The notes under the pieces are model-generated. The model was not told where the DNA came from. It worked only from the letters and a program-made list of their open reading frames with translations, and ran no database searches. From Arenibacter antarcticus (GTDB lineage: Bacteria > Bacteroidota > Bacteroidia > Flavobacteriales > Flavobacteriaceae): a stretch of DNA of 64,000 nucleotides. This document shows, one piece after another, positions 53,975 to 63,293 of this stretch. Position 1 is the first letter of the stretch, and the number at the start of each line of letters is the position of its first letter. The stretch is from contig NZ_CP166679.1 of assembly GCF_041320605.1 (NCBI RefSeq), forward strand, positions 682,001 through 746,000, given 5' to 3'. The position numbers and the translations under genes are program-made.

Positions 53975-55267
53975 CTAATAATGAAAATGTTTACTCTCCT
54001 CTATAAACGGGTTCCGCTTAGGTTGTAGGGGTGCTTTTGTCAGTGCCCTGAACACAAAGAATATAAATGCCCCTGCAAAAAACAATACGGATCCAATTTC
54101 AGCAATACCAATGCCCCATTGATCACCAACGGTAGCTGGCATAATAGCCACAAATAAATTCATATAATGCCCAATCAAAATAACAATCCCCGTCATAACC
54201 ACGAACCAATTAACCCTTTTAAAATCGCTGTTCATAAGTAGCAATAATGGGAAAACAAAGTTAAGGACCAGCATTCCAAAAAACGGTATTTTATAATCCG
54301 AAATCCTAGTAACGAAATAGGTTACTTCTTCAGGAATGTTGGCATACCATATCAGCATAAATTGGGAGAACCAAAGGTAGGCCCAAAAAATACTCATCCC
54401 GAACATAAATTTAGCTAAATCATGGATATGGCTGTTATTCACATCTTTTAAATAACCTTTAGATTTCAAATAAATAGTTACTAATGCAATAACGGTTATC
54501 CCGGTTACAAACATACTAGCGAAAATATACCATCCAAAAAGGGTACTGAACCAGTGTGGATCCACACTCATGATCCAATCCCAAGACATAATGGATTCCG
54601 AAATAAGATAGAATACCAAGAAACCTGCAGAAATTCTAAAGTTCAATTTAAAATTACTATCATCGTTGGATTCATCCTGTGCCAAGGATAACTTCCTTGA
54701 ATACTCCCTATATAAAATCCAACCACCTAAAAATATCACTGCTCTTATTAAAAAGAACGGTCCGTTAAGGTAGCCCGACTTATTTAACAACAACTTATCA
54801 TTTGCAACGACATCGGCATCCATCCACACAAACAGATGGTTCATATGGGCTACAGAAAGGACTAAAATAACGAATACAGCAATTCCACCTGGGACTAAGT
54901 AAGCCGTAATACCTTCCATCACCCTAAATAACAAAGGAGACCATCCTGCCTGAGCGGCACGCTGTACTGCATAAAAAGCTAGGGTTCCGAGTGCGATCAT
55001 CATAAAGAAAAGGGCCGCCACGTACAAAGCAGCCCAAGGCTTATTCTGTAATTGGTGTAATAAATGTTCATCGTGAGACGAATCATGAGCAGTAATATCT
55101 TCTGTTGCATCATACGCATCTGCATGCCCATCATCATGTGAGGCCACCATTGCCTTTGCCTCCTCGACTGTACTTGGTGCAGTTATAAAACCGATACCAA
55201 TTCCCAAAACACCCACAGCCATTAGTATGAATGAAGCAATTTTTAATCTATTTGAAAAAGTATACAT
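53975..55267 (-). CDS. actF: Alternative complex III membrane subunit ActF
   Basis: 430 residues with about ten helices of the NrfD-like type, including 'YFVTRISDYKIPFFGMLVLNFVFPLLLLMNSDFKRVNW' and the preceding 'SWDWIMSVDPHWFSTLFGWY', hallmarks of ActF. Between the first and second helices lies a loop rich in His, Asp and Glu (about 38-70; HDDGHADAY, HDSSHDEHLLH) that could bind metal. ActF pairs with ActC in the membrane part of the menaquinol:cytochrome c oxidoreductase. It is 18 bases after actE and 33 bases before cox2. Confidence 0.9.
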   Translation of the reverse strand: MYTFSNRLKIASFILMAVGVLGIGIGFITAPSTVEEAKAMVASHDDGHADAYDATEDITAHDSSHDEHLLHQLQNKPWAALYVAALFFMMIALGTLAFYAVQRAAQAGWSPLLFRVMEGITAYLVPGGIAVFVILVLSVAHMNHLFVWMDADVVANDKLLLNKSGYLNGPFFLIRAVIFLGGWILYREYSRKLSLAQDESNDDSNFKLNFRISAGFLVFYLISESIMSWDWIMSVDPHWFSTLFGWYIFASMFVTGITVIALVTIYLKSKGYLKDVNNSHIHDLAKFMFGMSIFWAYLWFSQFMLIWYANIPEEVTYFVTRISDYKIPFFGMLVLNFVFPLLLLMNSDFKRVNWFVVMTGIVILIGHYMNLFVAIMPATVGDQWGIGIAEIGSVLFFAGAFIFFVFRALTKAPLQPKRNPFIEESKHFHY

Positions 55268-55285
55268 ATTGCTAATATCTAGGTC

Positions 55286-55846
55286 TTATTTTGTTAAATC
55301 TTCTTTCAATTTCATTACGTATTCGGACACTTGCCAACGCTCCTTAGTATCCAACTGCCCTGCATAGGAACCCATTGAGTTTAAGCCGTAATAAATAGTG
55401 TGGTAGGCAGAACCAACGGTTACATTCCTGGCCACATCGGCATAACTGGGTACTCCAAGGATCTTCTCCCTTTTCACCAAATTCCCTTGTCCATCACCCT
55501 TATCACCATGACAAACTGCGCAATAGATAGTATACAATTCCTTGCCCACCTTTAAATTATCCTCTTGCTTCAGAGAATCTAATGGACTTGGGTTTAACAT
55601 GGACAACTCCTTGCCTTCCATGGTATTTTCTATTCCATAGGGGATCCAACCTCTAGGTATGCTGTTTTCCACAGGTTTCATAGCTGCTTGCCCATCGGGA
55701 AGAAATTCTACTTTCTGGTAGGTTTCATATCCTACGGACTCGTACATATCGGGCATGAACTGGTAATTTCTACTACTCTTATTAGCACATGAAGCAACTA
55801 ATAATACCAAACCAAGTACAATCCCTATTTTGCTAAAATTATTCAT
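55286..55846 (-). CDS. actE: Alternative complex III monoheme cytochrome ActE
   Basis: 186 residues, a lipoprotein with lipobox LVASC (Cys20). One heme motif, CAVCH (109-113), lies in a class I cytochrome c domain with a late methionine (LNSMGSYAG). Before it is the family's 'GWIPYGIENTMEGKELSMLNP' segment. It carries electrons from the ActA multiheme subunit toward the oxidase on the periplasmic side. It lies 11 bases after actD. Confidence 0.92.
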   Translation of the reverse strand: MNNFSKIGIVLGLVLLVASCANKSSRNYQFMPDMYESVGYETYQKVEFLPDGQAAMKPVENSIPRGWIPYGIENTMEGKELSMLNPSPLDSLKQEDNLKVGKELYTIYCAVCHGDKGDGQGNLVKREKILGVPSYADVARNVTVGSAYHTIYYGLNSMGSYAGQLDTKERWQVSEYVMKLKEDLTK

Positions 55847-55857
55847 AATTTCTATGA

Positions 55858-56379
55858 CTACTTTTCTGTAATATTAATTTCGACTGCTCCAGTATCCAAC
55901 AACAAATCCTTAAGCTCCTGTTCGTTGCCGTGAATTTCAATTTCCATCAAGAAATGATCATCCGTTGTTCTTACATCTGGATTCTCAGCTTCTTTAAATG
56001 GCCACAATCTACTTCTTAAGAAGAAAGTGATTACCATAAGGTGGGCTGCAAAGAACACCGTTAACTCAAACATAATTGGAATAAAAGCCGGCATGTTCTG
56101 AATGAAGCTAAAAGTGGGCTTCCCTCCAATATCCTGAGGCCAATCCTCAATCATGATGTAATTCATCATCACAATAGATATCACCAGACCTACACAGCCA
56201 TACAAAAATGATGTAATAGCCAATCTTGTAGGAGCCAATCCCATTGCCTTGTCCAACCCGTGAACGGGAAATGGACAATAAATATCTTCTATATGATGCT
56301 TGGCCGCTCTCACCTTTTTAACAGCATGCATTAGCACATCGTCATCATCATAAAACGCATGTATAACTTTAGACGCCAT
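55858..56379 (-). CDS. actD: Alternative complex III subunit ActD (DUF3341)
   Basis: 173 residues with two membrane helices (about 52-74 and 96-120) and the DUF3341 pattern: 'HAFYDDDDVLMHAVKKVRAAKHHIEDIYCPFPVHGLDKAMGL' at the start and 'HFLMEIEIHGNEQELKDLLLDTGAVEI' at the end. It is a structural subunit of the complex, three bases after the actC stop codon. Confidence 0.92.
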   Translation of the reverse strand: MASKVIHAFYDDDDVLMHAVKKVRAAKHHIEDIYCPFPVHGLDKAMGLAPTRLAITSFLYGCVGLVISIVMMNYIMIEDWPQDIGGKPTFSFIQNMPAFIPIMFELTVFFAAHLMVITFFLRSRLWPFKEAENPDVRTTDDHFLMEIEIHGNEQELKDLLLDTGAVEINITEK

Positions 56380-56382
56380 AAT

Positions 56383-58131
56383 CTATTTCTTATTGTTTAA
56401 AATCCTTGCTTGTCCTGCCCAATCGTCTCTTAGTGCCCTACCTGGGAACAATTCCGTGATAGCATCCAATAAATCATATTCCCTTTCGGTCATACGTGCT
56501 ACCTGCGCAAATGTGAATATCCCAATTTGATTAAGGCTAGCTTCCATTTGTGGCCCTATACCTTTTATCTCTTTAAGATCGTCCGCTTGTTGTTTTGTAG
56601 GATCAAATGTTCCTACCACATTCAACAATTCAGAGATGCCATTTTTATCGTCCTTTGCAGGCACAACCTCACCCATTATTACATCGTCTGTGATGGGCAT
56701 TTTCTCCGAAACAACTGGTCTAATAGAAGATATTTGATACAATGGCTTCCCAGCATCCCTTAGTTTTTTATACTTATCTCCAGAAGATTTTAAAATGGTC
56801 TTCACCTCGGCCTGCGCAATAACAGGGAACGTTCTAGCATAAAGTAAGAATAACACAAAAAAGAATCCTATAGTCCCTATAAAGGTACCTATGTCCACAA
56901 ATGTAGGAGAGAACATTGTCCATGCAGAAGGCATATAATCCCTGTGCAAGGAGGTTGCAATAATTACAAATCTTTCGAACCACATCCCTATGTTTACCAC
57001 AATAGATATAAAGAAAGAGAACATTATACTAGTTCTGAGTTTTTTGAACCACATAAATTGCGGCGAGAACACGTTACAGGTCATCATTGCCCAATACGCC
57101 CACCAGTAAGGTCCGGTAGCCCTATTGAGGAAAGCATACTGCTCATACTCCACCCCGGAATACCAGGCCATAAACAATTCTGTTATATAAGCACAACCTA
57201 CGATAGAACCCGTCAACATAATAACGATGTTCATCAACTCTATATGCTGCACGGTAATATAATCTTCCAAGCTACTTACTTTTCTCATGATGATCAACAA
57301 GGTATTCACCATTGCAAATCCTGAGAAGATAGCCCCAGCAACAAAGTACGGAGGGAAGATAGTGGTATGCCATCCCGGTACTATCGAAGTAGCAAAGTCA
57401 AACGATACAATAGTATGTACAGAAAGTACCAACGGCGTAGCCAATCCGGCCAATACCAAGTGCACTTCCTCAAATCGTTGCCAGTCCTTTGCACGGCCTG
57501 ACCAACCAAAGCTTAACAAGCTATATATTTTCTTTTGAAACGGCTTTACAGCACGATCCCGGATCATCGCAAAATCTGGCAATAAACCTGTCCACCAGAA
57601 CACTAAGGAAACGGACAAGTAGGTAGATATTGCGAATACGTCCCATAGTAATGGGGAGTTAAAGTTCACCCACAATGATCCAAATTGGTTGGGGATAGGC
57701 AACACCCAATACGCCAACCAAGGTCGACCCATGTGGATAATCGGAAAAAGACCCGCCTGCATCACAGAGAAAATGGTCATCGCTTCCGCAGAACGGTTAA
57801 TTGCCATTCTCCATTTTTGTCTAAATAACAATAGTACTGCAGAGATCAAGGTACCGGCATGCCCGATTCCTACCCACCAAACAAAGTTGGTAATATCCCA
57901 GGCCCAGCCTATTGTCTTATTTAATCCCCAGGTTCCGATACCAGTAGATATCGTGTAGATTATACAACCAACCCCCCAAAGAAATGCCGCCAAGGCAATG
58001 GAAAATACAATCCACCAATGCTTATTGGCCTTTCCTTCTACCGGAGCTGCGATATCCACAGTTACATCGTGGTAACTTTTGTCTCCAAGTACTAAGGGTT
58101 TTCGTATAGGTGCTTCGTAATGCGACGCCAT
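56383..58131 (-). CDS. actC: Alternative complex III subunit ActC (NrfD-like) with C-terminal HhH domain
   Basis: 582 residues. Ten helices of the NrfD/PsrC quinol-binding type span about residues 35-445, including 'WWVGIGHAGTLISAVLLLFRQKWR', 'IHMGRPWLAYWVLPIPNQFGSLWVNFNSPLLWD' and 'LVLSVHTIVSFDFATSIVPGWHTTIFPPYFVAGAIFSG'. After a linker a helix-hairpin-helix-like domain (about 515-582; LKEIKGIGPQMEASLNQIGI, RALRDDWAGQA) is attached, similar to the tails seen on some NuoE and L21 proteins. ActC binds menaquinol with ActB. It is between actB (37-base gap) and actD. The tail is the odd part of this protein. Confidence 0.9.
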   Translation of the reverse strand: MASHYEAPIRKPLVLGDKSYHDVTVDIAAPVEGKANKHWWIVFSIALAAFLWGVGCIIYTISTGIGTWGLNKTIGWAWDITNFVWWVGIGHAGTLISAVLLLFRQKWRMAINRSAEAMTIFSVMQAGLFPIIHMGRPWLAYWVLPIPNQFGSLWVNFNSPLLWDVFAISTYLSVSLVFWWTGLLPDFAMIRDRAVKPFQKKIYSLLSFGWSGRAKDWQRFEEVHLVLAGLATPLVLSVHTIVSFDFATSIVPGWHTTIFPPYFVAGAIFSGFAMVNTLLIIMRKVSSLEDYITVQHIELMNIVIMLTGSIVGCAYITELFMAWYSGVEYEQYAFLNRATGPYWWAYWAMMTCNVFSPQFMWFKKLRTSIMFSFFISIVVNIGMWFERFVIIATSLHRDYMPSAWTMFSPTFVDIGTFIGTIGFFFVLFLLYARTFPVIAQAEVKTILKSSGDKYKKLRDAGKPLYQISSIRPVVSEKMPITDDVIMGEVVPAKDDKNGISELLNVVGTFDPTKQQADDLKEIKGIGPQMEASLNQIGIFTFAQVARMTEREYDLLDAITELFPGRALRDDWAGQARILNNKK

Positions 58132-58168
58132 AATTTAATATATAGTTACGTTCCTTTTTATTTTTTGA

Positions 58169-61100
58169 TTAAGCTTCTTCTGTATTTCTCACTTTTGTGT
58201 GATAAAATACATTTGGTCTTGTTCCAATGTATTCAAGAAGGTGATACATACGCTCACTTTCCTTCAATTCCGTAATCTTGCTCTCCTTATCATTTATATC
58301 TCCAAAGACCATTGCTCCGTTACCACAGGCAGCCGAACAAGCAGTCTGAAATTCTCCATCCTCAATAACACGACCATCACGTTTGGCGTCTAAAATAGTC
58401 TTTTGCGTCTTTTGGATACACATAGAGCATTTCTCCATCACCCCTCTAGACCTTACGGTAACATCTGGGTTGATGACCATTTTACCTAAATCGTTGTTCA
58501 TATGATAATCAAACTCATCATTATCACTGTACAAGAACCAGTTAAACCTTCTCACTTTATACGGACAGTTGTTTGCACAATACCTAGTACCTACACATCT
58601 GTTGTAAGCCATTTGGTTTTGCCCTTGACGTCCGTGCGATGTTGCCGCAACAGGACAAACTGTCTCACATGGAGCATGGTTACAGTGCTGGCACATAACC
58701 GGCTGAAAAACCACTTGTGGGTTTGTAGCTGGATCCTCCATCTCGCCAAAACCGCCCAAGGATCCCTTATCGCCGAACAGACCATCAAATTCATCCTTCT
58801 TAGTAATATCTCCTGCAAAAGTATCCTCAGAAGAATAATACCTATCGATACGCAACCAATGCATATCCCTAGATTTTCTCACTTCTGATTTCCCTACCAC
58901 CGGCACGTTGTTTTCAGCGTGACAAGCAATTACACAAGCCCCACACCCGGTACAGGCATTAAGATCAATAGACAAGTTAAAGTGATGCCCAATTGAGCGA
59001 TCAAAACTATCCCAAAGATCAACACTTGTTGCCGGAACTTCCTGATGATCCAAGGACACTACAGGTTTTGGATTCCACTCCTTGGCATCTTTAGTATTAA
59101 ATATTTCTAGAGTAGTCTCTTTTATAATATCCCCCCTACCCATTAAAGTCCCATGCAACTGCACACTAGCAAATTCGTGCATTCCAGAGGTCCTCTCTAA
59201 GCTTACATTTTGGGTTTTGGAGAAGTTTTTATACAGAACATAAGCATTAACCCCAGTCTGCATTTCACTCTTCATACCCACTGTTTTCCCATAACCAAAG
59301 GAAAGCCCTATAGAACCAGGAGCTTGCCCAGGCTGTATAATTACTGGAACATTCTCAACAGAAACACCATCTACGGTAAGCGTAACATAACTGCCATTAA
59401 GACCACCATTAGCAGAATTATCATTAATCAACCCCAAATCAGCTGCATCTACCTTGGAAACCGTAACATAGTTATCCCAAGAAATTCTGGTCAATGGATC
59501 CGGAAACTCTTGTAACCATGGATTACCAGCTTGCTGACCATCACCCATCCCAATTTTGGGATACAAGGTAAGCTCCATACCCTCAGCATTTGCTCCGGAT
59601 AGACCGGACAACGCAGAAGCCAATGGAATTAAAGCTGCATTACTAGCGTTACTGTTTTCGGACGCACTCTCTTCAACTACAGATACACCTTCTGAAACAA
59701 ATACACCATCGTGCAATGTTTGGTTCCAGTCAGCATCTGCCAATATATTAGTATCCCATGTTTCCCTTATATAATCATAATAAGAAACATCCTTATCCAT
59801 CCATTTAAGCAAAGCCGTTTGAAACTGTCTTGAATCGAACAATTCCTTAATAGTAGGCTGCATTAAACTATAGTATCCTTTTTTAAACTGTGCATCTCCC
59901 CAAGATTCCAAATAGTGATTGGATGCTCCTACATACTGAACCACTTCCGTAGTATCAGTAGCATTCATAGAGAAGGCCAATGTTAGGTCCACATTTTGTA
60001 CTGACTCCACAAAATCGGCCGCATTCGGTAAGGCGTACACTGGATTGACACCATCCATAAATAATGCTCCTACTTTACCGGACTTCATATCCGCCATAAG
60101 CGCATTTACAGCAGCATTACTCCCCTGTCTCACATATTTAGGAGCAGAAGCGTCAAACACCTTACTTCCCAACAGCTCATTTATCGCAAGCACTACAGCC
60201 TGTGCATTCACATCATCTATACCCGACACAACCACCGAGTTTGATTTATTTTTCAAGACTTGTGCTGCTGCGGCATCCAAGGCCGTTTTTGCATTATCAG
60301 ACAAACTACCAGCAGAAGCGGAAGTACCATTCAACTTAGCATAGAAATAAGCCAAAGCCACTTTCTGTTGCGAAGGGGTTAACGGCACCCTCTTATCAGC
60401 GTTTGCACCAGTTAAGGACAAATTAGCCTCGAACTGTATATGCCTAGACATCTTACCTTTTTTAGGCACACGACCTCTAGAATAACCACTATCATAGCCA
60501 CCACCTTGCCAATCCCCAAGGAAATCAGCTGCGAAAGAAACAATAAGGTCTGCCTTTTCAAAATCATAATCCGCCAATGCTCTTTCGCCGTACTTGGCCT
60601 CAAAAGCAGATAAGGCTGCATCTTCAGAAATAGCATCATAGGTCACATGATCCACATTTCCATAAACCGTTTTAAACTCTTCAATCAATCTAGAAGTAGA
60701 TGGACTTGCATAAGTTTGCGTTAAAAGTGCGATTTTTTTAGTAGAATTCTTTAAGGAATTTAATTTGGCTTTTACCGCGGCATCAACATCACTCCAAGCC
60801 ACAGGCTCTCCATTAAAGGAAGGCCCCTGCAAACGAGTACTGTCATATAAACTCAATACCGAAGCATTAACACGGGCATTGGCAGAACCGCCCACCTTTG
60901 CTTCCACATTATTTTCAATTTTAATAGGACGCCCTTCACGTGTTTTAACTAAAACACTTGCAAAGTCGAACCCATCAGCAATAGTGGTAGCATAGAAGTT
61001 AGCCACACCGGGAATAATATTATCCGGCTTCACTACATAGGGAATGGATTTCATTACCGGACCTTCACATGCGGCAATAGACGCAGCTGCAGTACTAAAT

Positions 61101-61279
61101 CCCACATATTTTAGAAAATCCCTCCTATTGGTAGAGGTAGAAGCCAAAGCTTCCTTATCTCCCAAAAACTCATCTACCGGAATATCTTCGGTAAACTCAT
61201 TTTGCCTTAGCGTCTCAACAATGGAATCGTTCGGATTTAACTCCGCCTCACTTTTCCAATATTTCTTATTTGATGACAT
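58169..61279 (-). CDS. actB: Alternative complex III Fe-S subunit ActB
   Basis: 1036 residues. A Tat-like start (TNRRDFLKYVGFSTAAASIAAC) precedes a molybdopterin-oxidoreductase-like domain that in characterised ActB lacks the cofactor (about 60-720). The C-terminal ferredoxin-like part (about 750-1010) has four cysteine clusters: CTGCGACVIAC, CQHCNHAPCETVC, NRCVGTRYCANNCPYK, and CSMC with CSAACGNGAMVFGD. Electrons pass from quinol through these clusters to the hemes of ActA. It lies 36 bases after actA and 37 bases before actC. Confidence 0.94.
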   Translation of the reverse strand: MSSNKKYWKSEAELNPNDSIVETLRQNEFTEDIPVDEFLGDKEALASTSTNRRDFLKYVGFSTAAASIAACEGPVMKSIPYVVKPDNIIPGVANFYATTIADGFDFASVLVKTREGRPIKIENNVEAKVGGSANARVNASVLSLYDSTRLQGPSFNGEPVAWSDVDAAVKAKLNSLKNSTKKIALLTQTYASPSTSRLIEEFKTVYGNVDHVTYDAISEDAALSAFEAKYGERALADYDFEKADLIVSFAADFLGDWQGGGYDSGYSRGRVPKKGKMSRHIQFEANLSLTGANADKRVPLTPSQQKVALAYFYAKLNGTSASAGSLSDNAKTALDAAAAQVLKNKSNSVVVSGIDDVNAQAVVLAINELLGSKVFDASAPKYVRQGSNAAVNALMADMKSGKVGALFMDGVNPVYALPNAADFVESVQNVDLTLAFSMNATDTTEVVQYVGASNHYLESWGDAQFKKGYYSLMQPTIKELFDSRQFQTALLKWMDKDVSYYDYIRETWDTNILADADWNQTLHDGVFVSEGVSVVEESASENSNASNAALIPLASALSGLSGANAEGMELTLYPKIGMGDGQQAGNPWLQEFPDPLTRISWDNYVTVSKVDAADLGLINDNSANGGLNGSYVTLTVDGVSVENVPVIIQPGQAPGSIGLSFGYGKTVGMKSEMQTGVNAYVLYKNFSKTQNVSLERTSGMHEFASVQLHGTLMGRGDIIKETTLEIFNTKDAKEWNPKPVVSLDHQEVPATSVDLWDSFDRSIGHHFNLSIDLNACTGCGACVIACHAENNVPVVGKSEVRKSRDMHWLRIDRYYSSEDTFAGDITKKDEFDGLFGDKGSLGGFGEMEDPATNPQVVFQPVMCQHCNHAPCETVCPVAATSHGRQGQNQMAYNRCVGTRYCANNCPYKVRRFNWFLYSDNDEFDYHMNNDLGKMVINPDVTVRSRGVMEKCSMCIQKTQKTILDAKRDGRVIEDGEFQTACSAACGNGAMVFGDINDKESKITELKESERMYHLLEYIGTRPNVFYHTKVRNTEEA

Positions 61280-61315
61280 ATTGATATATCTGAAATTATC
61301 TTGTAAATAGTTTTC

Positions 61316-62647
61316 TTAATAGTGACACTTACCACATTCCAATCCGCCCATTTGAGCAGCTGTTAGCTTTTCCACTCCGTATTTCTGAGAAAGTTCGGCA
61401 TGGATTTTTTCATAATACTCATTACCTTCTACTTTTATATCGGTCTGTCTGTGGCAATCAATACACCAGCCCATGGTAAGCGGAGCATGCTGCTCCATAA
61501 TTTCCATTTCCTGAACAGGACCATGACAAGTCTGACATTCTACACCTGCTACAGAAACGTGCTGAGAGTGATTAAAGTAAGCGAAATCCGGAAGATTGTG
61601 AACCCTCACCCATTCTACCGGCTTTGTCTCACCAGTGTAACGTTGATTCTCCTCATCCCAACCTACTGCTTCATATAATTTTTTAATTTCACCTGTATAA
61701 AACTCATTGGTATACCCATTGGCAAGATCCTCCTGACTAGGCCCATCAGGACCACCCGTGTATTCATAAATAGATTTATGACAATTCATACACAAATCCA
61801 AGGAAGGAATTCCAGCAGTTTTAGAAACCCTAGCTGAAGAATGACAGAACTTACACTCAATTTCGTTATCCCCTGCATGTATTTTATGCGAGTAGTGAAT
61901 AGGCTGAATTGGCGCATATCCTTGATCGATACCCACCTGCATCATCCATCCATATGCAAAATATGCAGCACTCAATAAAAGAAAGACAGTAAACACCAAT
62001 ACCAAAAACTGATTTTTAGCGAACGCCTTCCAGAGCGGCAATCTTTTTTCCGACTTTTCCTTTACCATCGAGACACCATTGGCCTCAGCAATTTTTCTCA
62101 AAGTCTTGTTCACCAACACCAACATCATCACCAACAGTCCAAAAATAGCGATCAAACCACCTAGAATAACCTCATTGGAGATCCCAGAACCCGATCCAGC
62201 ACCTGATTCATTACCATCTGCAGCAGCTGCACCCGCAGCCGGCACAGCAGCAGGAGCGTCGGTATACGCTAATATATTATCAATATCCGCATTGGAAAGT
62301 GTTGGAAACGGCGTCATCATCGCCTGATTATACTCATTGTATATCTTCACAGCGTCAGCATCGCCAGATTTAATCAAAGCGGAGCTATTCTTTATCCACT
62401 GATACAACCACTCTCTTTCATATTTCTCACCAACCCCTGCCAATGGCGGACCGGTCATATTCCTAGTCAAAGAGTGACATGCAGCACAATTCTGATTAAA
62501 CAGTTGCTTGCCCTTTGCAGCATCAGCATCGCCCGATGAAGCCGCCGCAGTTTCTTGCGCAAAAAGTGAATTTGAAAGCAGTAGTACAACTACCAGACTG
62601 ACACCTAAAACCTTAGAAATTAGATTGCGGTATGGAACCTTTTTCAT
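61316..62647 (-). CDS. actA: Alternative complex III multiheme cytochrome ActA with an extra N-terminal cytochrome c domain
   Basis: 443 residues from the ATG at 62647; an upstream in-frame ATG at 62698 adds a poor leader. A signal peptide or anchor (about 10-30) precedes a class I cytochrome c domain with CAACH (54-58), then two membrane helices (about 155-175 and 205-228), then a c3/c7-type part with five heme sites: CKFCH, CMNCH, CQTCH, CIDCH, CGKCH at the very end. This gives six CxxCH motifs in total. The protein carries electrons from ActB to ActE or directly to the oxidase. It is first in the act-cox operon, with a TAnnTTTG box upstream. Confidence 0.92.
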   Translation of the reverse strand: MKKVPYRNLISKVLGVSLVVVLLLSNSLFAQETAAASSGDADAAKGKQLFNQNCAACHSLTRNMTGPPLAGVGEKYEREWLYQWIKNSSALIKSGDADAVKIYNEYNQAMMTPFPTLSNADIDNILAYTDAPAAVPAAGAAAADGNESGAGSGSGISNEVILGGLIAIFGLLVMMLVLVNKTLRKIAEANGVSMVKEKSEKRLPLWKAFAKNQFLVLVFTVFLLLSAAYFAYGWMMQVGIDQGYAPIQPIHYSHKIHAGDNEIECKFCHSSARVSKTAGIPSLDLCMNCHKSIYEYTGGPDGPSQEDLANGYTNEFYTGEIKKLYEAVGWDEENQRYTGETKPVEWVRVHNLPDFAYFNHSQHVSVAGVECQTCHGPVQEMEIMEQHAPLTMGWCIDCHRQTDIKVEGNEYYEKIHAELSQKYGVEKLTAAQMGGLECGKCHY

Positions 62648-62732
62648 ATTAAAAAATATTTCTATCGAAAGTTTGGCACGGTATTTATTCCTATACAATT
62701 GGGAATTTCTAACCCTTGCTTAATTTGATGAG

Positions 62733-62740
62733 CAAAAATA
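62733..62740 (-). promoter_or_regulatory. -7 box (TATTTTTG) upstream of the act-cox operon
   Basis: CAAAAATA on the plus strand, 86 bases before the actA ATG. The -33 element is unclear. No other candidate was found in the gap. Confidence 0.4.
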
Positions 62741-62817
62741 CACAATACACTTTATTTGGGAAATGTTAACGCAAGCATAATTACTAATTTATACCAATTC
62801 TAAATAATAATAAAATC

Positions 62818-62847
62818 TTTTGATTGATTCTTAATAAATTAACTTTG
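62818..62847 (+). promoter_or_regulatory. Promoter of the SPOR-domain gene
   Basis: TTTTG (62818-62822) and TAACTTTG (62840-62847) with a 17-base spacer, a near-perfect Bacteroidota promoter. It settles the start codon at 62878, because earlier in-frame starts lie inside it. Confidence 0.65.
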
Positions 62848-62877
62848 CAAAACAATAATTATCTAATATTGAGATTT

Positions 62878-63249
62878 ATGAAAACTACCTCTTTTTTTAT
62901 CCTTTTGGCCTGTTCCACTATTTTTTGCACTGCCCAACAGGGTAATATCAATGTACAACAAGATAGTAAAATCAGCAAATTGCTGGACATCTATAAAACC
63001 GTTAACGAAAACAATGACTACTATCGAATTCAAGTAGGTTTTGGCTCCTTTCAGGAGGCTCAAAAATTAAAAGCAGAGGTAGATCAGGATTTTCCAGATT
63101 GGCCAACCCGGATCGATTTTGAATCACCAAGCTACCGGGTAAGGATCGGAAAATTTAAGACACTATTACTAGGGGAAAGAAAACTAATAGAAGTACGTCA
63201 AAAATACCCTAGTGCAATGCTCCTAAAACCAGAAAAAACGACCAAATAG
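62878..63249 (+). CDS. Secreted SPOR-domain protein
   Basis: 123 residues from the ATG at 62878: a signal peptide (MKTTSFFILLACSTIFCTAQ) and one SPOR domain (about 50-118; YYRIQVGFGSFQEAQKLKAEVDQDFPDWPTRIDFESPSYRVRIGKF). SPOR domains bind denuded peptidoglycan, often at the division septum. The protein has no other domain and would be a free periplasmic SPOR protein. A strong promoter lies just upstream, and a terminator hairpin overlaps its last codons. It is divergent from actA and convergent with infB. Confidence 0.88.
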   Translation: MKTTSFFILLACSTIFCTAQQGNINVQQDSKISKLLDIYKTVNENNDYYRIQVGFGSFQEAQKLKAEVDQDFPDWPTRIDFESPSYRVRIGKFKTLLLGERKLIEVRQKYPSAMLLKPEKTTK

Positions 63250-63263
63250 GTCGTTTTTTCTTT
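63233..63263. terminator. Bidirectional terminator between the SPOR gene and infB
   Basis: AAAAAACGACC / GGTCGTTTTTT with loop AAATA; the SPOR stop codon TAG lies in the loop and stem. Thymine runs occur on both strands, so it can end both convergent transcripts. Confidence 0.85.
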
Positions 63264-63293
63264 TATATTTATTATTGTTCAAAATACTCCTGA

